Assembly (NCBI GenBank): GCA_903831485.1 | Contig: CAIKXW010000229.1 | Span: 1-9,906 of the forward strand | Source: an uncultured Alphaproteobacteria bacterium | GTDB lineage: Bacteria; Pseudomonadota; Alphaproteobacteria; Caulobacterales; Hyphomonadaceae | DNA length: 9,906 nt | Direction: 5' to 3' | Notes under the pieces: generated by a model | Database searches by the model: none | Told to the model about the DNA's origin: nothing | What the model saw: only the letters and a program-made list of their open reading frames with translations | Position numbers and translations under genes: made by a program | In this document: positions 1-8,318 of the stretch, one piece after another | Numbering within the stretch: position 1 is the stretch's first letter | How the letters are laid out: each line of letters starts with the position of its first letter

Positions 1-519
1 CTCGATGCCCAGCACGAGGTCGCGCATCATGCCGTAGCGCAGAACCTGGACGCCGCCCGCATTGGTCGAGATCAGCCCGCCGATCATCGCCACACCCTGC
101 GCGCCCAGCGACAGTGGAAACAGCCGGTCATGCTCCGCAGCAATGTCCTGCGCGCGCGTGAGAACAATGCCCGCCTCCAGCGTCATGGCGTCATTGAGCA
201 CATCCACCTCGCGCACCTTGTTCATGCGCTTCAGCGAGATCAGCACTTCCCCTTGAGGGACCGACCCGTTGACCATGCCCGAATTGCCGCCTTGCGGATT
301 CACGGCGAGGCCGTATTCGGCGCACAGCGTCATCGCCGCCGAAACTTCCTCGGTCGAAGCCGGCTTCACCAGAACCGGCGTCGATCCCTGCCACCTTCCC
401 CGCCAGTCCTGCAGGTGAGGCTCGATCTCGTGCGCATCCGTGGAAACGCCCTTCGGCCCAAGCGCGTCAGTGAGGCGCGCGATGAAGGTGGAAATGCGAT
501 CGCCCTGATCGTCAGCCAT
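1..519 (-). CDS. FAD-binding oxidoreductase, GlcD / D-2-hydroxyglutarate dehydrogenase-like (N-terminal part, cut by window edge)
   Basis: The first 173 residues of a flavoprotein, open at the left edge. The sequence shows the FAD_binding_4 (PCMH-type) fold signature: a P-Q-G-G-N-S-G pyrophosphate-binding loop at residues 75-81, then ISLKRMN (94-100), and a second block LGAQG...IGG...TNAGG at 138-156 followed by RYG (161-163). These are the typical landmarks of the D-2-hydroxyglutarate dehydrogenase / glycolate oxidase GlcD / D-lactate dehydrogenase family, which oxidise D-2-hydroxy acids and pass electrons to a flavoprotein or quinone acceptor. The C-terminal substrate domain (FAD-oxidase_C) lies outside the window, so the substrate cannot be fixed. 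I chose the ATG at 519 because the family's N-terminal spacing fits and an AGGA lies 8 nt upstream. There is no signal peptide, so it is probably cytoplasmic. It follows the beta-trefoil gene on the same strand after 78 bp with no clear terminator between them, so co-transcription is possible. The family call is firm and the exact enzyme is open. Confidence 0.88.
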   Translation of the reverse strand, partial: MADDQGDRISTFIARLTDALGPKGVSTDAHEIEPHLQDWRGRWQGSTPVLVKPASTEEVSAAMTLCAEYGLAVNPQGGNSGMVNGSVPQGEVLISLKRMNKVREVDVLNDAMTLEAGIVLTRAQDIAAEHDRLFPLSLGAQGVAMIGGLISTNAGGVQVLRYGMMRDLVLGIE

Positions 520-597
520 GACAGGCATCCTGAATGTCTTCCGGCAACGGCTTGCTTTTCGCAGGTCCGCCGCCAGGTAACAACCTTTGAGCCTGAC

Positions 598-1446
598 CTA
601 TTGTTGCGGCGCAGGACGAAACAGCCACTGCTGCTCCAGCGCCTGCCCGCACTGCGCCGTGCGCAGCACGTCGCGGCCATTCTCGTCGCGCACTTCGATG
701 CACTGTGCCCGCTGGTTCGCCAGCCGGTCACCATCGAGCATCATCCACGCCTGGTCCGGCAGGTCGTAGCATTCGCCGAGGCTGACGCCGCCGAACGCAT
801 ATCCGCCGGAGATGCAGCTGCTCATCATGCGAAGCTGCCCCAGCGCCTTGCGATCAAAGCTCATCACCTGGCGATAGGCGTCGGTGCAGGGCAGCAGTCC
901 GAGATTGGTGTCGTATCCCATGCACATACCTGGCCGGGCCTTCGACTCGAACGAGCCCTCGACGACATTCGTGAAGTCGACATGCCGCGCGACCCACGCA
1001 TGGCCTATGCCGGTCTTCGGACACTCGCCGGCAAACACCACCCCGCCGGTCCGGCTCGCTGCGCCCAGCAGCGAGATACAGCGCCCGGCGCCGGACCGAA
1101 GCTCACGATCTTCGGTCATCATCCAGTGCTGCTCCGGCGCGCCCGTACACGCGACGGCGAACAGCGGCGGATAATACCCCTGCCCCTTCGGCTCGAGGCA
1201 CGCATCGCCGTAACGGATGGGCCCGCCCGCCGCACCGGGCAGCACGAACTTCTCCCGCGCCGATCCATCGCAAGGCACGCTGATCGACTCGCCCGCCTGC
1301 CCCGACATCGAGATGCACATGCCTGGCAAGCGCTCGGGCTGCAGCGTCTGAGCCTGTGCTGACGATGCGGAGCCGGCCGCGAGGATCGCCAGCCCCAGAA
1401 TCAGACCTGCAACGCGCATCAAAACCGCCCCTGTCGTCTGCCGCAT
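598..1446 (-). CDS. Secreted double beta-trefoil (ricin B-type lectin-like) protein
   Basis: A 282-residue exported protein. Residues 1-32 form a signal peptide: a short basic start, a hydrophobic run around 12-26, and an AQA cleavage site before residue 33. The mature part has exactly twelve cysteines, in six pairs (44/59, 83/100, 123/142, 175/187, 211/226, 249/266). Most pairs are followed 8-9 residues later by an aromatic in a QxW-like motif: QHW 106-108, HAW 149-151, QAW 232-234, QQW 272-274, with weaker F endings in modules 1 and 4. Six such modules equal two beta-trefoil lobes, the ricin-B/RicinB_lectin_2 architecture used for carbohydrate binding. No catalytic domain is attached. Function is therefore probably glycan or surface binding in the periplasm or outside the cell, which is inference from fold alone. 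The start is ambiguous between 1446 and 1419, both with an upstream purine-rich site. I kept 1446 because GGAAGG lies 5 nt before it. It diverges from the SDR gene and precedes the FAD oxidoreductase. Confidence 0.8.
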   Translation of the reverse strand: MRQTTGAVLMRVAGLILGLAILAAGSASSAQAQTLQPERLPGMCISMSGQAGESISVPCDGSAREKFVLPGAAGGPIRYGDACLEPKGQGYYPPLFAVACTGAPEQHWMMTEDRELRSGAGRCISLLGAASRTGGVVFAGECPKTGIGHAWVARHVDFTNVVEGSFESKARPGMCMGYDTNLGLLPCTDAYRQVMSFDRKALGQLRMMSSCISGGYAFGGVSLGECYDLPDQAWMMLDGDRLANQRAQCIEVRDENGRDVLRTAQCGQALEQQWLFRPAPQQ

Positions 1447-1451
1447 TTGAA

Positions 1452-1457
1452 CCTTCC
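1452..1457 (-). promoter_or_regulatory. Ribosome-binding site deciding the start of the beta-trefoil gene
   Basis: GGAAGG on the minus strand ends 5 nt before the ATG at 1446. A competing site, AGGGGCGG at 1425-1432, precedes a second ATG at 1419, which would shorten the signal peptide by nine residues. Both starts keep the hydrophobic segment and the cleavage site, so the mature protein is the same. Confidence 0.5.
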
Positions 1458-1526
1458 ACAATTGCACAAGACGCTGTGGCGCTTCCATGGCCAGTCTTGA
1501 CGCAAGCGCGCCAGCGGCGTCCAACA

Positions 1527-1542
1527 CTGGCAAAAATGCCAG
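1527..1542. promoter_or_regulatory. Perfect inverted repeat over the SDR ribosome-binding site
   Basis: CTGGCA-AAAA-TGCCAG is a perfect 6-bp inverted repeat with a 4-nt spacer, in the divergent spacer just upstream of the SDR start. Its right arm shares the AG at 1541-1542 with the AGGAGA ribosome-binding site at 1541-1546. It could be an operator for a dimeric regulator, or a small RNA hairpin that touches the ribosome-binding site. Nothing in the window shows which, and no regulator gene is adjacent. A TTGACG hexamer at 1497-1502 could be the -35 of the SDR promoter, but the matching -10 (TCCAAC at 1520-1525) is poor. Confidence 0.4.
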
Positions 1543-1552
1543 GAGAAAACGC

Positions 1553-2326
1553 ATGCCCTACGCCCCCTTCGACCTTACCGGGAAAGTCGCGCTCGTCACC
1601 GGCGGAAATCGGGGAATCGGCCTGGGCTTTGCTGAAGCTCTCACACAGGCCGGCGCGTCCGTCGCCATCTGGGGCTCGAGCGAGGCTAACAATGCCGACG
1701 CCGTGAAGAAACTAGGGGGCAAAACGAAGGCCTGGACGGTCAACGTCGCCGACGAAACACAAGTGGCCGCCGCGATGGTGGACGTCGTCAAACACTTCGG
1801 GCGCATCGACTCGGTGTTCGCCAACGCGGGAATCGGCGGTGGCGGCAAGTCGTTCGCCGAATTCCCGACCGACGTCTATCGCCGCGTCCTTTCGGTCAAC
1901 CTCGACGGTGTATTCTTCACCCTGCGCGAGGCGGCCAAGCACATGGTGGAGCGCGCCAAGGCGGGTGATCCGGGCGGCTCGCTGGTCGGCCTCGCCTCGC
2001 TGGCCGCCATCGAAGGCGCCGCGCGCAACGAAGCCTACGCCGCCACCAAGGGCGCTGTCATCTCGATGATAAAGTCGATCGCCGTCGAACACGCGCGTTA
2101 CGGCATACGCGCCAACTCCATCCTGCCCGGCTGGATCGCCACCGACATGACACAGGGCGCGCAGGACAACCCTGCCTTCGCCGAGAAAGTCATCCCGCGC
2201 GTCCCCATGCGCCGCTGGGGTGAGCCCAAGGATTTCGGCGGCGTCGCGGTCTACCTGACGTCGGACGCCTCGTCCTACCACTCGGGCGACTCATTCGTGA
2301 TCGACGGCGCGTACTCGATTTTCTAG
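1553..2326 (+). CDS. Classical short-chain dehydrogenase/reductase (SDR)
   Basis: A 257-residue NAD(P)-dependent oxidoreductase of normal length for a classical SDR. The Rossmann dinucleotide loop TGGNRGIG is at residues 16-23, NAG at 91-93 and the structural Asn at 116. The catalytic triad is Ser149, Tyr162 and Lys166 (YAATK), and PG is at 192-193. The C-terminal part (GDSFVIDGAYSIF) is also typical. The residues after beta-strand 2 (IWGSS, 39-43) lack the acidic residue that usually marks strict NAD preference, so the cofactor is uncertain. No signal peptide is present, so it is cytoplasmic. Substrate is unknown: it resembles gluconate/glucose and 3-oxoacyl reductase-like SDRs without a decisive motif. 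The ATG at 1553 is chosen over an upstream in-frame ATG at 1487 because AGGAG sits 7 nt before it and the extra N-terminus looks non-protein. The gene diverges from the beta-trefoil gene, and a DUF2059 lipoprotein gene follows 128 bp downstream. Confidence 0.93.
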   Translation: MPYAPFDLTGKVALVTGGNRGIGLGFAEALTQAGASVAIWGSSEANNADAVKKLGGKTKAWTVNVADETQVAAAMVDVVKHFGRIDSVFANAGIGGGGKSFAEFPTDVYRRVLSVNLDGVFFTLREAAKHMVERAKAGDPGGSLVGLASLAAIEGAARNEAYAATKGAVISMIKSIAVEHARYGIRANSILPGWIATDMTQGAQDNPAFAEKVIPRVPMRRWGEPKDFGGVAVYLTSDASSYHSGDSFVIDGAYSIF

Positions 2327-2454
2327 GGCGACACCCTCGACGCGTCTCACGCGAGGAACTGGAATGCGCGCTGGTCCGTTACTGGGCCACAGCATCATCG
2401 CATGCGTGCGCGCGGTCACCTGATCTCGCGCCGCTCGAAGCCACGAGGGTTCCC

Positions 2455-3159
2455 ATGATCCGTTCCGTCCTGTTCGCCGGCGTCGCCTGCCTGTCGCTCG
2501 CTGCTTGCGGCGGAGGCGGCGTCACCATCGGCGGCGCAGCAGCCCCGAGCACCGAAGCCGAGAAAGCCGCGATGGCGACCGAGATCGCCACAATGATGAC
2601 CGACCCCGCTATGATGGATCAGATGTTCGCGCCCGAGGCCATGGCCGGCGCAGTGCCCGACATGTCGGCGATGTGCGCTGCCGTCCCCGCCGACCAGCAA
2701 GCGGCCTGCACCCAGCGCATGGAAGGCAGCAGCGCTACGCTTCAGAGCGTCCAGACCGAAATGATGGATAAGGCCAAGGCGATGCAGCCGCAGCTGATGC
2801 AGGACATGGGCGCGATCATGGCCCGCACCTATACCGGCGACGAACTCGCAGCGATGCACGGCTTCTACAAATCGCCGGAAGGCCAGGCGATCCTGCAGAA
2901 ACAACCGCAGGTCATGGCCGAATTCATGCCGGCCGTGATGGCGCGCATGCAGCCCCTTCAGCTGGAAATGGTTCAGAAACTGTCGCAGCGCATGACGGCC
3001 GCCGCAGCCGCCACCGCAGCGCCCACGACCGTGCCCGGCGCCGTCGTCCCGCAAGCCGCACCGCTGCCGCCCGGAACGACTGTCACCACGACCGTGACGC
3101 CGCCAGCTGCTACGCCAGCACCGGCGACGCCTGCACCTACCCTGCCGCGGCCGAACTGA
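2455..3159 (+). CDS. Methionine-rich DUF2059-domain lipoprotein
   Basis: A 234-residue predicted lipoprotein. The signal sequence ends in a lipobox, LAAC, with the lipidated cysteine at residue 18. Glycine at +2 suggests outer-membrane sorting. Residues about 120-178 (YTGDELAAMHGFYKSPEGQAI and following) match the DUF2059 signature, a domain of unknown function common in proteobacterial envelope proteins. Residues 40-180 are extremely rich in methionine: 24 Met in the first 180 residues, with MM pairs at 47-48, 53-54 and 103-104. Cys74 and Cys85 could form a disulfide. The last 50 residues are a low-complexity Ala/Pro/Thr tail that may be disordered or span the periplasm. The start is supported by GAGGG 5 nt upstream. 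The spacer before it contains a CGCGT-CTC-ACGCG hairpin at 2341-2353 without a T run, so it is not clearly a terminator. The M16 lipoprotein gene follows 158 bp downstream on the same strand. Function is unknown: the Met content could mean metal binding or oxidation buffering, but that is speculation. Confidence 0.87.
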   Translation: MIRSVLFAGVACLSLAACGGGGVTIGGAAAPSTEAEKAAMATEIATMMTDPAMMDQMFAPEAMAGAVPDMSAMCAAVPADQQAACTQRMEGSSATLQSVQTEMMDKAKAMQPQLMQDMGAIMARTYTGDELAAMHGFYKSPEGQAILQKQPQVMAEFMPAVMARMQPLQLEMVQKLSQRMTAAAAATAAPTTVPGAVVPQAAPLPPGTTVTTTVTPPAATPAPATPAPTLPRPN

Positions 3160-3317
3160 GCCACGCAGCGGAAGATCGCCTCCTCCGCGGGGTGGGACCC
3201 AAACTGAGCGCTTGGCGGGCGGGCAACCACCCGATCTCGACAATCGATAAAAATCGCTCGCCCGCGCCAAAGCGGATTGCTATCAGGTGCCGTCGCTCAC
3301 CCGCTCAGGCCATCCTC

Positions 3318-6206
3318 ATGCTGAACGTCCGCCGCTCGGTTTCCACCGTTATCGCCACAGTCGCCGCCGGGCTGCTGCTTGGCGCATGCCAGACGGAGGC
3401 GGCGGATGGCTTCGCCGCCTGCGACGCAACAGATACCCCAGCCGCCGCGCAAACCGGCGGCGCGCTCTCGATCGCCCCGCTACAGTTCACCTGCAAGAAG
3501 CTGGAGAACGGCCTGCGCATCTATGCGATGCCGGACAAGAACACGGCCAGCGTCTCGGTCGCCGTCTGGTATGACGTCGGCTCGAAGGACGATCCCGAAG
3601 GCCGCTCCGGCTTCGCCCACCTGTTCGAACACCTGATGTTCAAGTCGACCACCAACCTCCCGCCCGAAGGCTTTGACCGCCTGACCGAGGATGCCGGCGG
3701 CTTCAACAACGCCTCCACCTGGAACGATTTCACGAACTACTACGAGACAGTTCCCGCAAACCATCTTCAGCGCGTGCTCTGGGGCGAGGCGGAGCGGATG
3801 GGCTCCCTCGTCATCGACGAAACCAACTTCAAGTCAGAGCGCGACGTGGTGAAGGAAGAGCTGCGCCAGTCCTACCTCTCCAATCCGTACGGCAAGCTGC
3901 TAGGCATGTATCTCTACCAGTCGGCCTTCACCGTTCACCCGTATGGCCGCCCCGGCATCGGCTCGCTCGAAAATCTCGACGCCGCGACCGTTGAAGACGT
4001 CCGCGCCTTCCATGCCGCCTACTATCGCCCCGACAACGCCATCCTCGTCGTCTCCGGCAATTTCGACGAAGCACAGCTCGACACCTACGTGAAGACCTAT
4101 TTCGCTGGCCTCACCACGCCCAAGCGCGAGATCCCGCGCGTCACCGCCGTCGAACCCGCTCGCACAGAAGCCAAGACCTACACGGTCTACGAACCCAATG
4201 TGCCCTTCCCCGCCGCCGTCATCTCCTGGCCCTCGCCGGATTCCGCAAGCGCAGACAACGCGGCCCTCACGCTGATGGACGCCATCCTGCTGCGCGGCGA
4301 GTCTTCGCGCCTCTATCAGTCGCTGATGTACCAGCAGCAGGTCGCAGCCGACGTCGGCTCCAATTTCGACATCACCGCCCAGCCCGGAATCTACGCGCTC
4401 TATGTCATCCTCTCGGACGGCAAGACGGTGGATGAAGGCATCAACGCCCTCAAGGCCGAGATCGCCCGCATGCGCGACACGCCGGTTACAGCCGCCGAAC
4501 TCGACGAGGCGCGCAACGAGCTGATCACCGCGGCCCTGCAGGGCCGCGAAAGCTCCGACGGCCGCGCTGACGATCTCGCCCGCAGTGTGATCCTCTACCG
4601 CAACGCCAAGGCGTCCGACGAAATGCTCGCCCAGCTGCAGACCGTCACCGCAGAGGACATCCAGCGCGTCGCCAAGGCGATCATGGATGATGCGAAATCC
4701 GTCACCATCAAGTATCTCCCCGAGGAGATGCAGAACGACGCGACCGAAGACACGTTCGCTGACGCGCCCACCATCCAGACCTCCAAGATCGACATCGCCG
4801 CCGCCGACATCCCAGTCTACACGCTCGCCGCCGAGGCCGATCGCAAGCCTCCGCCGGAAGCCGGCCCGCCCGTCGCGGCCAAGGTGCCGCCCGCCACCGA
4901 GAAGACGCTCGCCAACGGCCTGCGTGTCATCGTGGCGCCCAAACCCGGCCTGCCCCTGCTGAGCGCCAGCCTGCGCATCTCCGCCGGAAGCGCCTATGAT
5001 CCTGCTGGCAAGTCCGGCCTCGCTGCCATGACAGCGGATCTCACCACGCGCGGCACCAAGACTCGCACGGCGACACAGATCGCCAGCGAGATCGAAAGCC
5101 TCGGCGCGGCGATCGGCGCGGGCGCCGGGCCCGACGCCACCGACGTCTCGATCTCCACCCGGTCGGACAAGGCCCAGCAGGCGTTCGCCATCATGGCGGA
5201 CGTCGTCCAGAACCCCGCCTTCGCGCAGGAAGAGCTCGATCGCGCCCGTCAGGAGTCGTTGGACAACATCAAGGTCTCGCTCACACAACCGCGCGCCGTC
5301 GGCGGCCTCGCACTCAACCGCGCGCTGTTTGGCGCCGGCCCATATGGCGGCACGCCCACGGCAAAATCGCTCACCAGCCTGACGCAGGCCGAACTCGCCG
5401 CCTTCCATGCCGCCAGCTGGCGCCCGGATAACGCCGTGCTCGTCATCGCAGGCGACGTGACCCCTGAGGTGGGCTTTGCCATGGCAGAAGAGGCGCTAGG
5501 CGCCTGGGCCAAACCCACGACGCCTGCGCCAACCGCGCCCGCCGCAGGGGCGGTTGGCGCCCCGCGCGCCATCGCGCTCGACATGCCGCAGATCGGCCAG
5601 GCGGCTGTCTTCCTCGGTCGACCCGGTCCGTCGCGCCTGGCGGACGACTATTACGCAACCGCCGTCGCCAACAACGTCCTCGGCGGCGGCTACTCGGCGC
5701 GCCTCAACGCCGAGATCCGCATCAAGCGCGGCCTCTCCTACGGCGCCAACTCGTCGCTGTCGGCGCGCAAGCAACCCGGACCGATCATCGCGGCAGCGCA
5801 AACGCGCAATGACGCGGTGCCGGACGTTGTCGATCTCATGCTCAGTGAGTTCACCCGCCTCGGCGCCGAGCCGATCCCGGAGAAGGAACTCAGCGCCCGC
5901 AAGGCCGTGATCATCGGCGGCTTCGGCCGCTCGGTGGAAACCACGGCTGGCCTCGCAGGTCAGTACTCCTCCCTCGCCCAGTTCGGCCTGCCGCTCGACA
6001 AGCTGCAGACCTATTCGGACGAGATAAACGCCGTCACTGCTGATCAGGCGGCCGTCGCCGCGAAGACCCACTTCGATCCCGCGAACGCCACTGTCGTCAT
6101 CGTCGGCGACGCGGCCCAGTTCTGGGACAAGGTGAAGGACAAGCGCCCCGGCATGGAACGTCTCGCGGTGTCGAAGCTGAACCTGGATTCGCCGACGCTG
6201 AAGTAG
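3318..6206 (+). CDS. Tandem M16 (pitrilysin/insulinase-family) zinc metallopeptidase, lipoprotein
   Basis: A 962-residue protein holding two M16 halves in one chain. The leader MLNVRRSVST... ends in the lipobox LGAC with the lipidated cysteine at 24, so it should be anchored in the envelope facing the periplasm. The N-terminal half (about 55-470) has the inverted zinc motif HLFEH at 101-105 and the distal zinc ligand Glu181 in VVKEEL, so it should be catalytic. The C-terminal half (about 525-940) aligns as a second copy, but its corresponding site reads LAAMTADL (568-575) with no HxxEH. It keeps the R-G-L-S-Y motif at 804-808 that shapes the substrate site in the partner half. One active plus one inactive half is the usual arrangement of fused M16 enzymes, which close like a clamshell around peptides. 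Pro/Ala-rich linkers lie at 508-528 and 732-750. The family usually degrades short or unfolded peptides; the substrate here is unknown. The start at 3318 has only a weak AGG, but the in-frame extension upstream to 3192 would bury the lipoprotein signal. Confidence 0.93.
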   Translation: MLNVRRSVSTVIATVAAGLLLGACQTEAADGFAACDATDTPAAAQTGGALSIAPLQFTCKKLENGLRIYAMPDKNTASVSVAVWYDVGSKDDPEGRSGFAHLFEHLMFKSTTNLPPEGFDRLTEDAGGFNNASTWNDFTNYYETVPANHLQRVLWGEAERMGSLVIDETNFKSERDVVKEELRQSYLSNPYGKLLGMYLYQSAFTVHPYGRPGIGSLENLDAATVEDVRAFHAAYYRPDNAILVVSGNFDEAQLDTYVKTYFAGLTTPKREIPRVTAVEPARTEAKTYTVYEPNVPFPAAVISWPSPDSASADNAALTLMDAILLRGESSRLYQSLMYQQQVAADVGSNFDITAQPGIYALYVILSDGKTVDEGINALKAEIARMRDTPVTAAELDEARNELITAALQGRESSDGRADDLARSVILYRNAKASDEMLAQLQTVTAEDIQRVAKAIMDDAKSVTIKYLPEEMQNDATEDTFADAPTIQTSKIDIAAADIPVYTLAAEADRKPPPEAGPPVAAKVPPATEKTLANGLRVIVAPKPGLPLLSASLRISAGSAYDPAGKSGLAAMTADLTTRGTKTRTATQIASEIESLGAAIGAGAGPDATDVSISTRSDKAQQAFAIMADVVQNPAFAQEELDRARQESLDNIKVSLTQPRAVGGLALNRALFGAGPYGGTPTAKSLTSLTQAELAAFHAASWRPDNAVLVIAGDVTPEVGFAMAEEALGAWAKPTTPAPTAPAAGAVGAPRAIALDMPQIGQAAVFLGRPGPSRLADDYYATAVANNVLGGGYSARLNAEIRIKRGLSYGANSSLSARKQPGPIIAAAQTRNDAVPDVVDLMLSEFTRLGAEPIPEKELSARKAVIIGGFGRSVETTAGLAGQYSSLAQFGLPLDKLQTYSDEINAVTADQAAVAAKTHFDPANATVVIVGDAAQFWDKVKDKRPGMERLAVSKLNLDSPTLK

Positions 6207-6223
6207 CGGAAGCGGGAAGCCCG

Positions 6224-6268
6224 CCCTCGTCCTTCGAGACGCCGCTACGCGGCTCCTCAGGATGAGGG
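6224..6268. repeat. REP-like palindromic element, copy 1
   Basis: An imperfect palindrome located 18 bp after the M16 stop codon. The outer arms CCCTCGTCCT (6224-6233) and AGGATGAGGG (6259-6268) pair at 9 of 10 positions, with a G-U wobble possible in RNA for the tenth. A perfect inner stem GCCGC-TAC-GCGGC lies at 6241-6253. The wording (CTCGTCCTTCGAGAC ... CTCCTCAGGATGAGG) is one I recognise as a dispersed extragenic repeat in many alphaproteobacterial genomes. It has no T run. Its copy number in this genome cannot be seen from one window. Confidence 0.7.
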
Positions 6269-6295
6269 CTCCGAGCGCGTCACGACGTCGAGAGG

Positions 6296-6373
6296 CCTCG
6301 TCCTGAGGGATCGCGGGCGCGACGGCAGCTACGCGAAAACTCCATCGGTGCGATTGTCTCGAAGGCTGAGGCC
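6296..6373. repeat. REP-like element, copy 2, inverted and degenerate
   Basis: CCTCGTCCTGAGG at 6296-6308 corresponds to the reverse complement of the right end of copy 1. GTCTCGAAGGCTGAGGC from 6356 matches the reverse complement of its left end at about 14 of 17 positions. The order of the ends shows a second copy in the opposite orientation, with the middle enlarged and diverged. The pair is arranged like a BIME (two REP units facing each other). It lies between the M16 gene and the terminator hairpin. Confidence 0.5.
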
Positions 6374-6414
6374 GGGCTCACCGAAACGGTTCGAAGCGCT
6401 TAGATCAGAAAAGG

Positions 6415-6450
6415 AAACGGGCCGGCGCGGTCACACGCGCCGGCCCGTTT
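6415..6450. terminator. Bidirectional hairpin terminator between the convergent M16 gene and the small membrane protein gene
   Basis: AAACGGGCCGGCGCG (6415-6429) and CGCGCCGGCCCGTTT (6436-6450) are perfect 15-bp inverted repeats around the 6-nt loop GTCACA. The plus strand ends in TTTG; the minus strand continues TTTCCTTTTC, a better U-rich tail. The element lies between two genes that point at each other, as expected for a shared terminator. Together with the two REP-like units it fills the 265-bp spacer, in which I see no gene. Confidence 0.85.
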
Positions 6451-6471
6451 GTATCCGTCCCACGGATTGGA

Positions 6472-6753
6472 TCAGACCAGCGCGAACCCGCCGACCTTAA
6501 CGGCCAGCGCCATCGCCAGCAGAATGGTCATCAGGATCGCCGCCGCAACGAGCGCGGCGACCACACGCACGCGTGTCATCTCGATATCGGCGGTGGGGTC
6601 GAGGAAATAGCTGCGCACCGTTGGGGGCTCGCAACGTTCATTGAGAAACCAGGGAGCCGTCCGCGTCCCGATCCACAGCGAGAAGGCCGTCGCGATGACG
6701 CTCGCCAAAAACATCGTGACGGCTGGGAACACATCAGCGAGTTCGCCGTTCAT
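6472..6753 (-). CDS. Small two-helix membrane protein of unknown function
   Basis: A 93-residue protein I do not recognise. It has two hydrophobic segments, about residues 10-29 (with FLASVIATAFSLWIG) and about 62-90 (VRVVAALVAAAILMTILLAM). The hydrophilic loop between them contains Arg31, Arg40, Cys41, Pro43-44 and the acidic stretch around 52-58. No enzymatic motif is visible. The minus-strand start at 6753 has GGAGG about 10 nt upstream, slightly long but acceptable. The stop at 6472 lies close to the strong bidirectional terminator, which supports it as a real transcribed gene. It sits 95 bp downstream of the aminotransferase gene on the same strand with no convincing terminator between, so the two may share a transcript. 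The function is open. Confidence 0.68.
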   Translation of the reverse strand: MNGELADVFPAVTMFLASVIATAFSLWIGTRTAPWFLNERCEPPTVRSYFLDPTADIEMTRVRVVAALVAAAILMTILLAMALAVKVGGFALV

Positions 6754-6848
6754 GTTGATTCAGCCTCCGGCCATCGACCGCGGCCAGCAGTGAATCAACT
6801 CGCTGACTTCGTCAAACGGGCCGTGAGTCGCAGCGCGCGTCTGCGCTG

Positions 6849-8318
<1,470 letters not shown>

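Noticed and set aside
130..1362. 410-codon plus-strand open frame opposite the FAD oxidoreductase and beta-trefoil genes
   Set aside because: It is Arg/His/Leu-rich with no recognisable domain, spans two genes that show clear family motifs on the other strand, and is a typical high-GC antisense shadow.
2416..3270. 284-codon minus-strand frame, rich in His and Arg, opposite the DUF2059 gene
   Set aside because: The His-rich look comes from reading the Met (ATG) codons backwards as CAT; the plus-strand lipoprotein is well supported.
3900..5408. 502-codon minus-strand open frame inside the M16 gene
   Set aside because: Gly/Asp/Arg-rich shadow frame; the plus strand encodes a well-supported M16 peptidase over the whole stretch.
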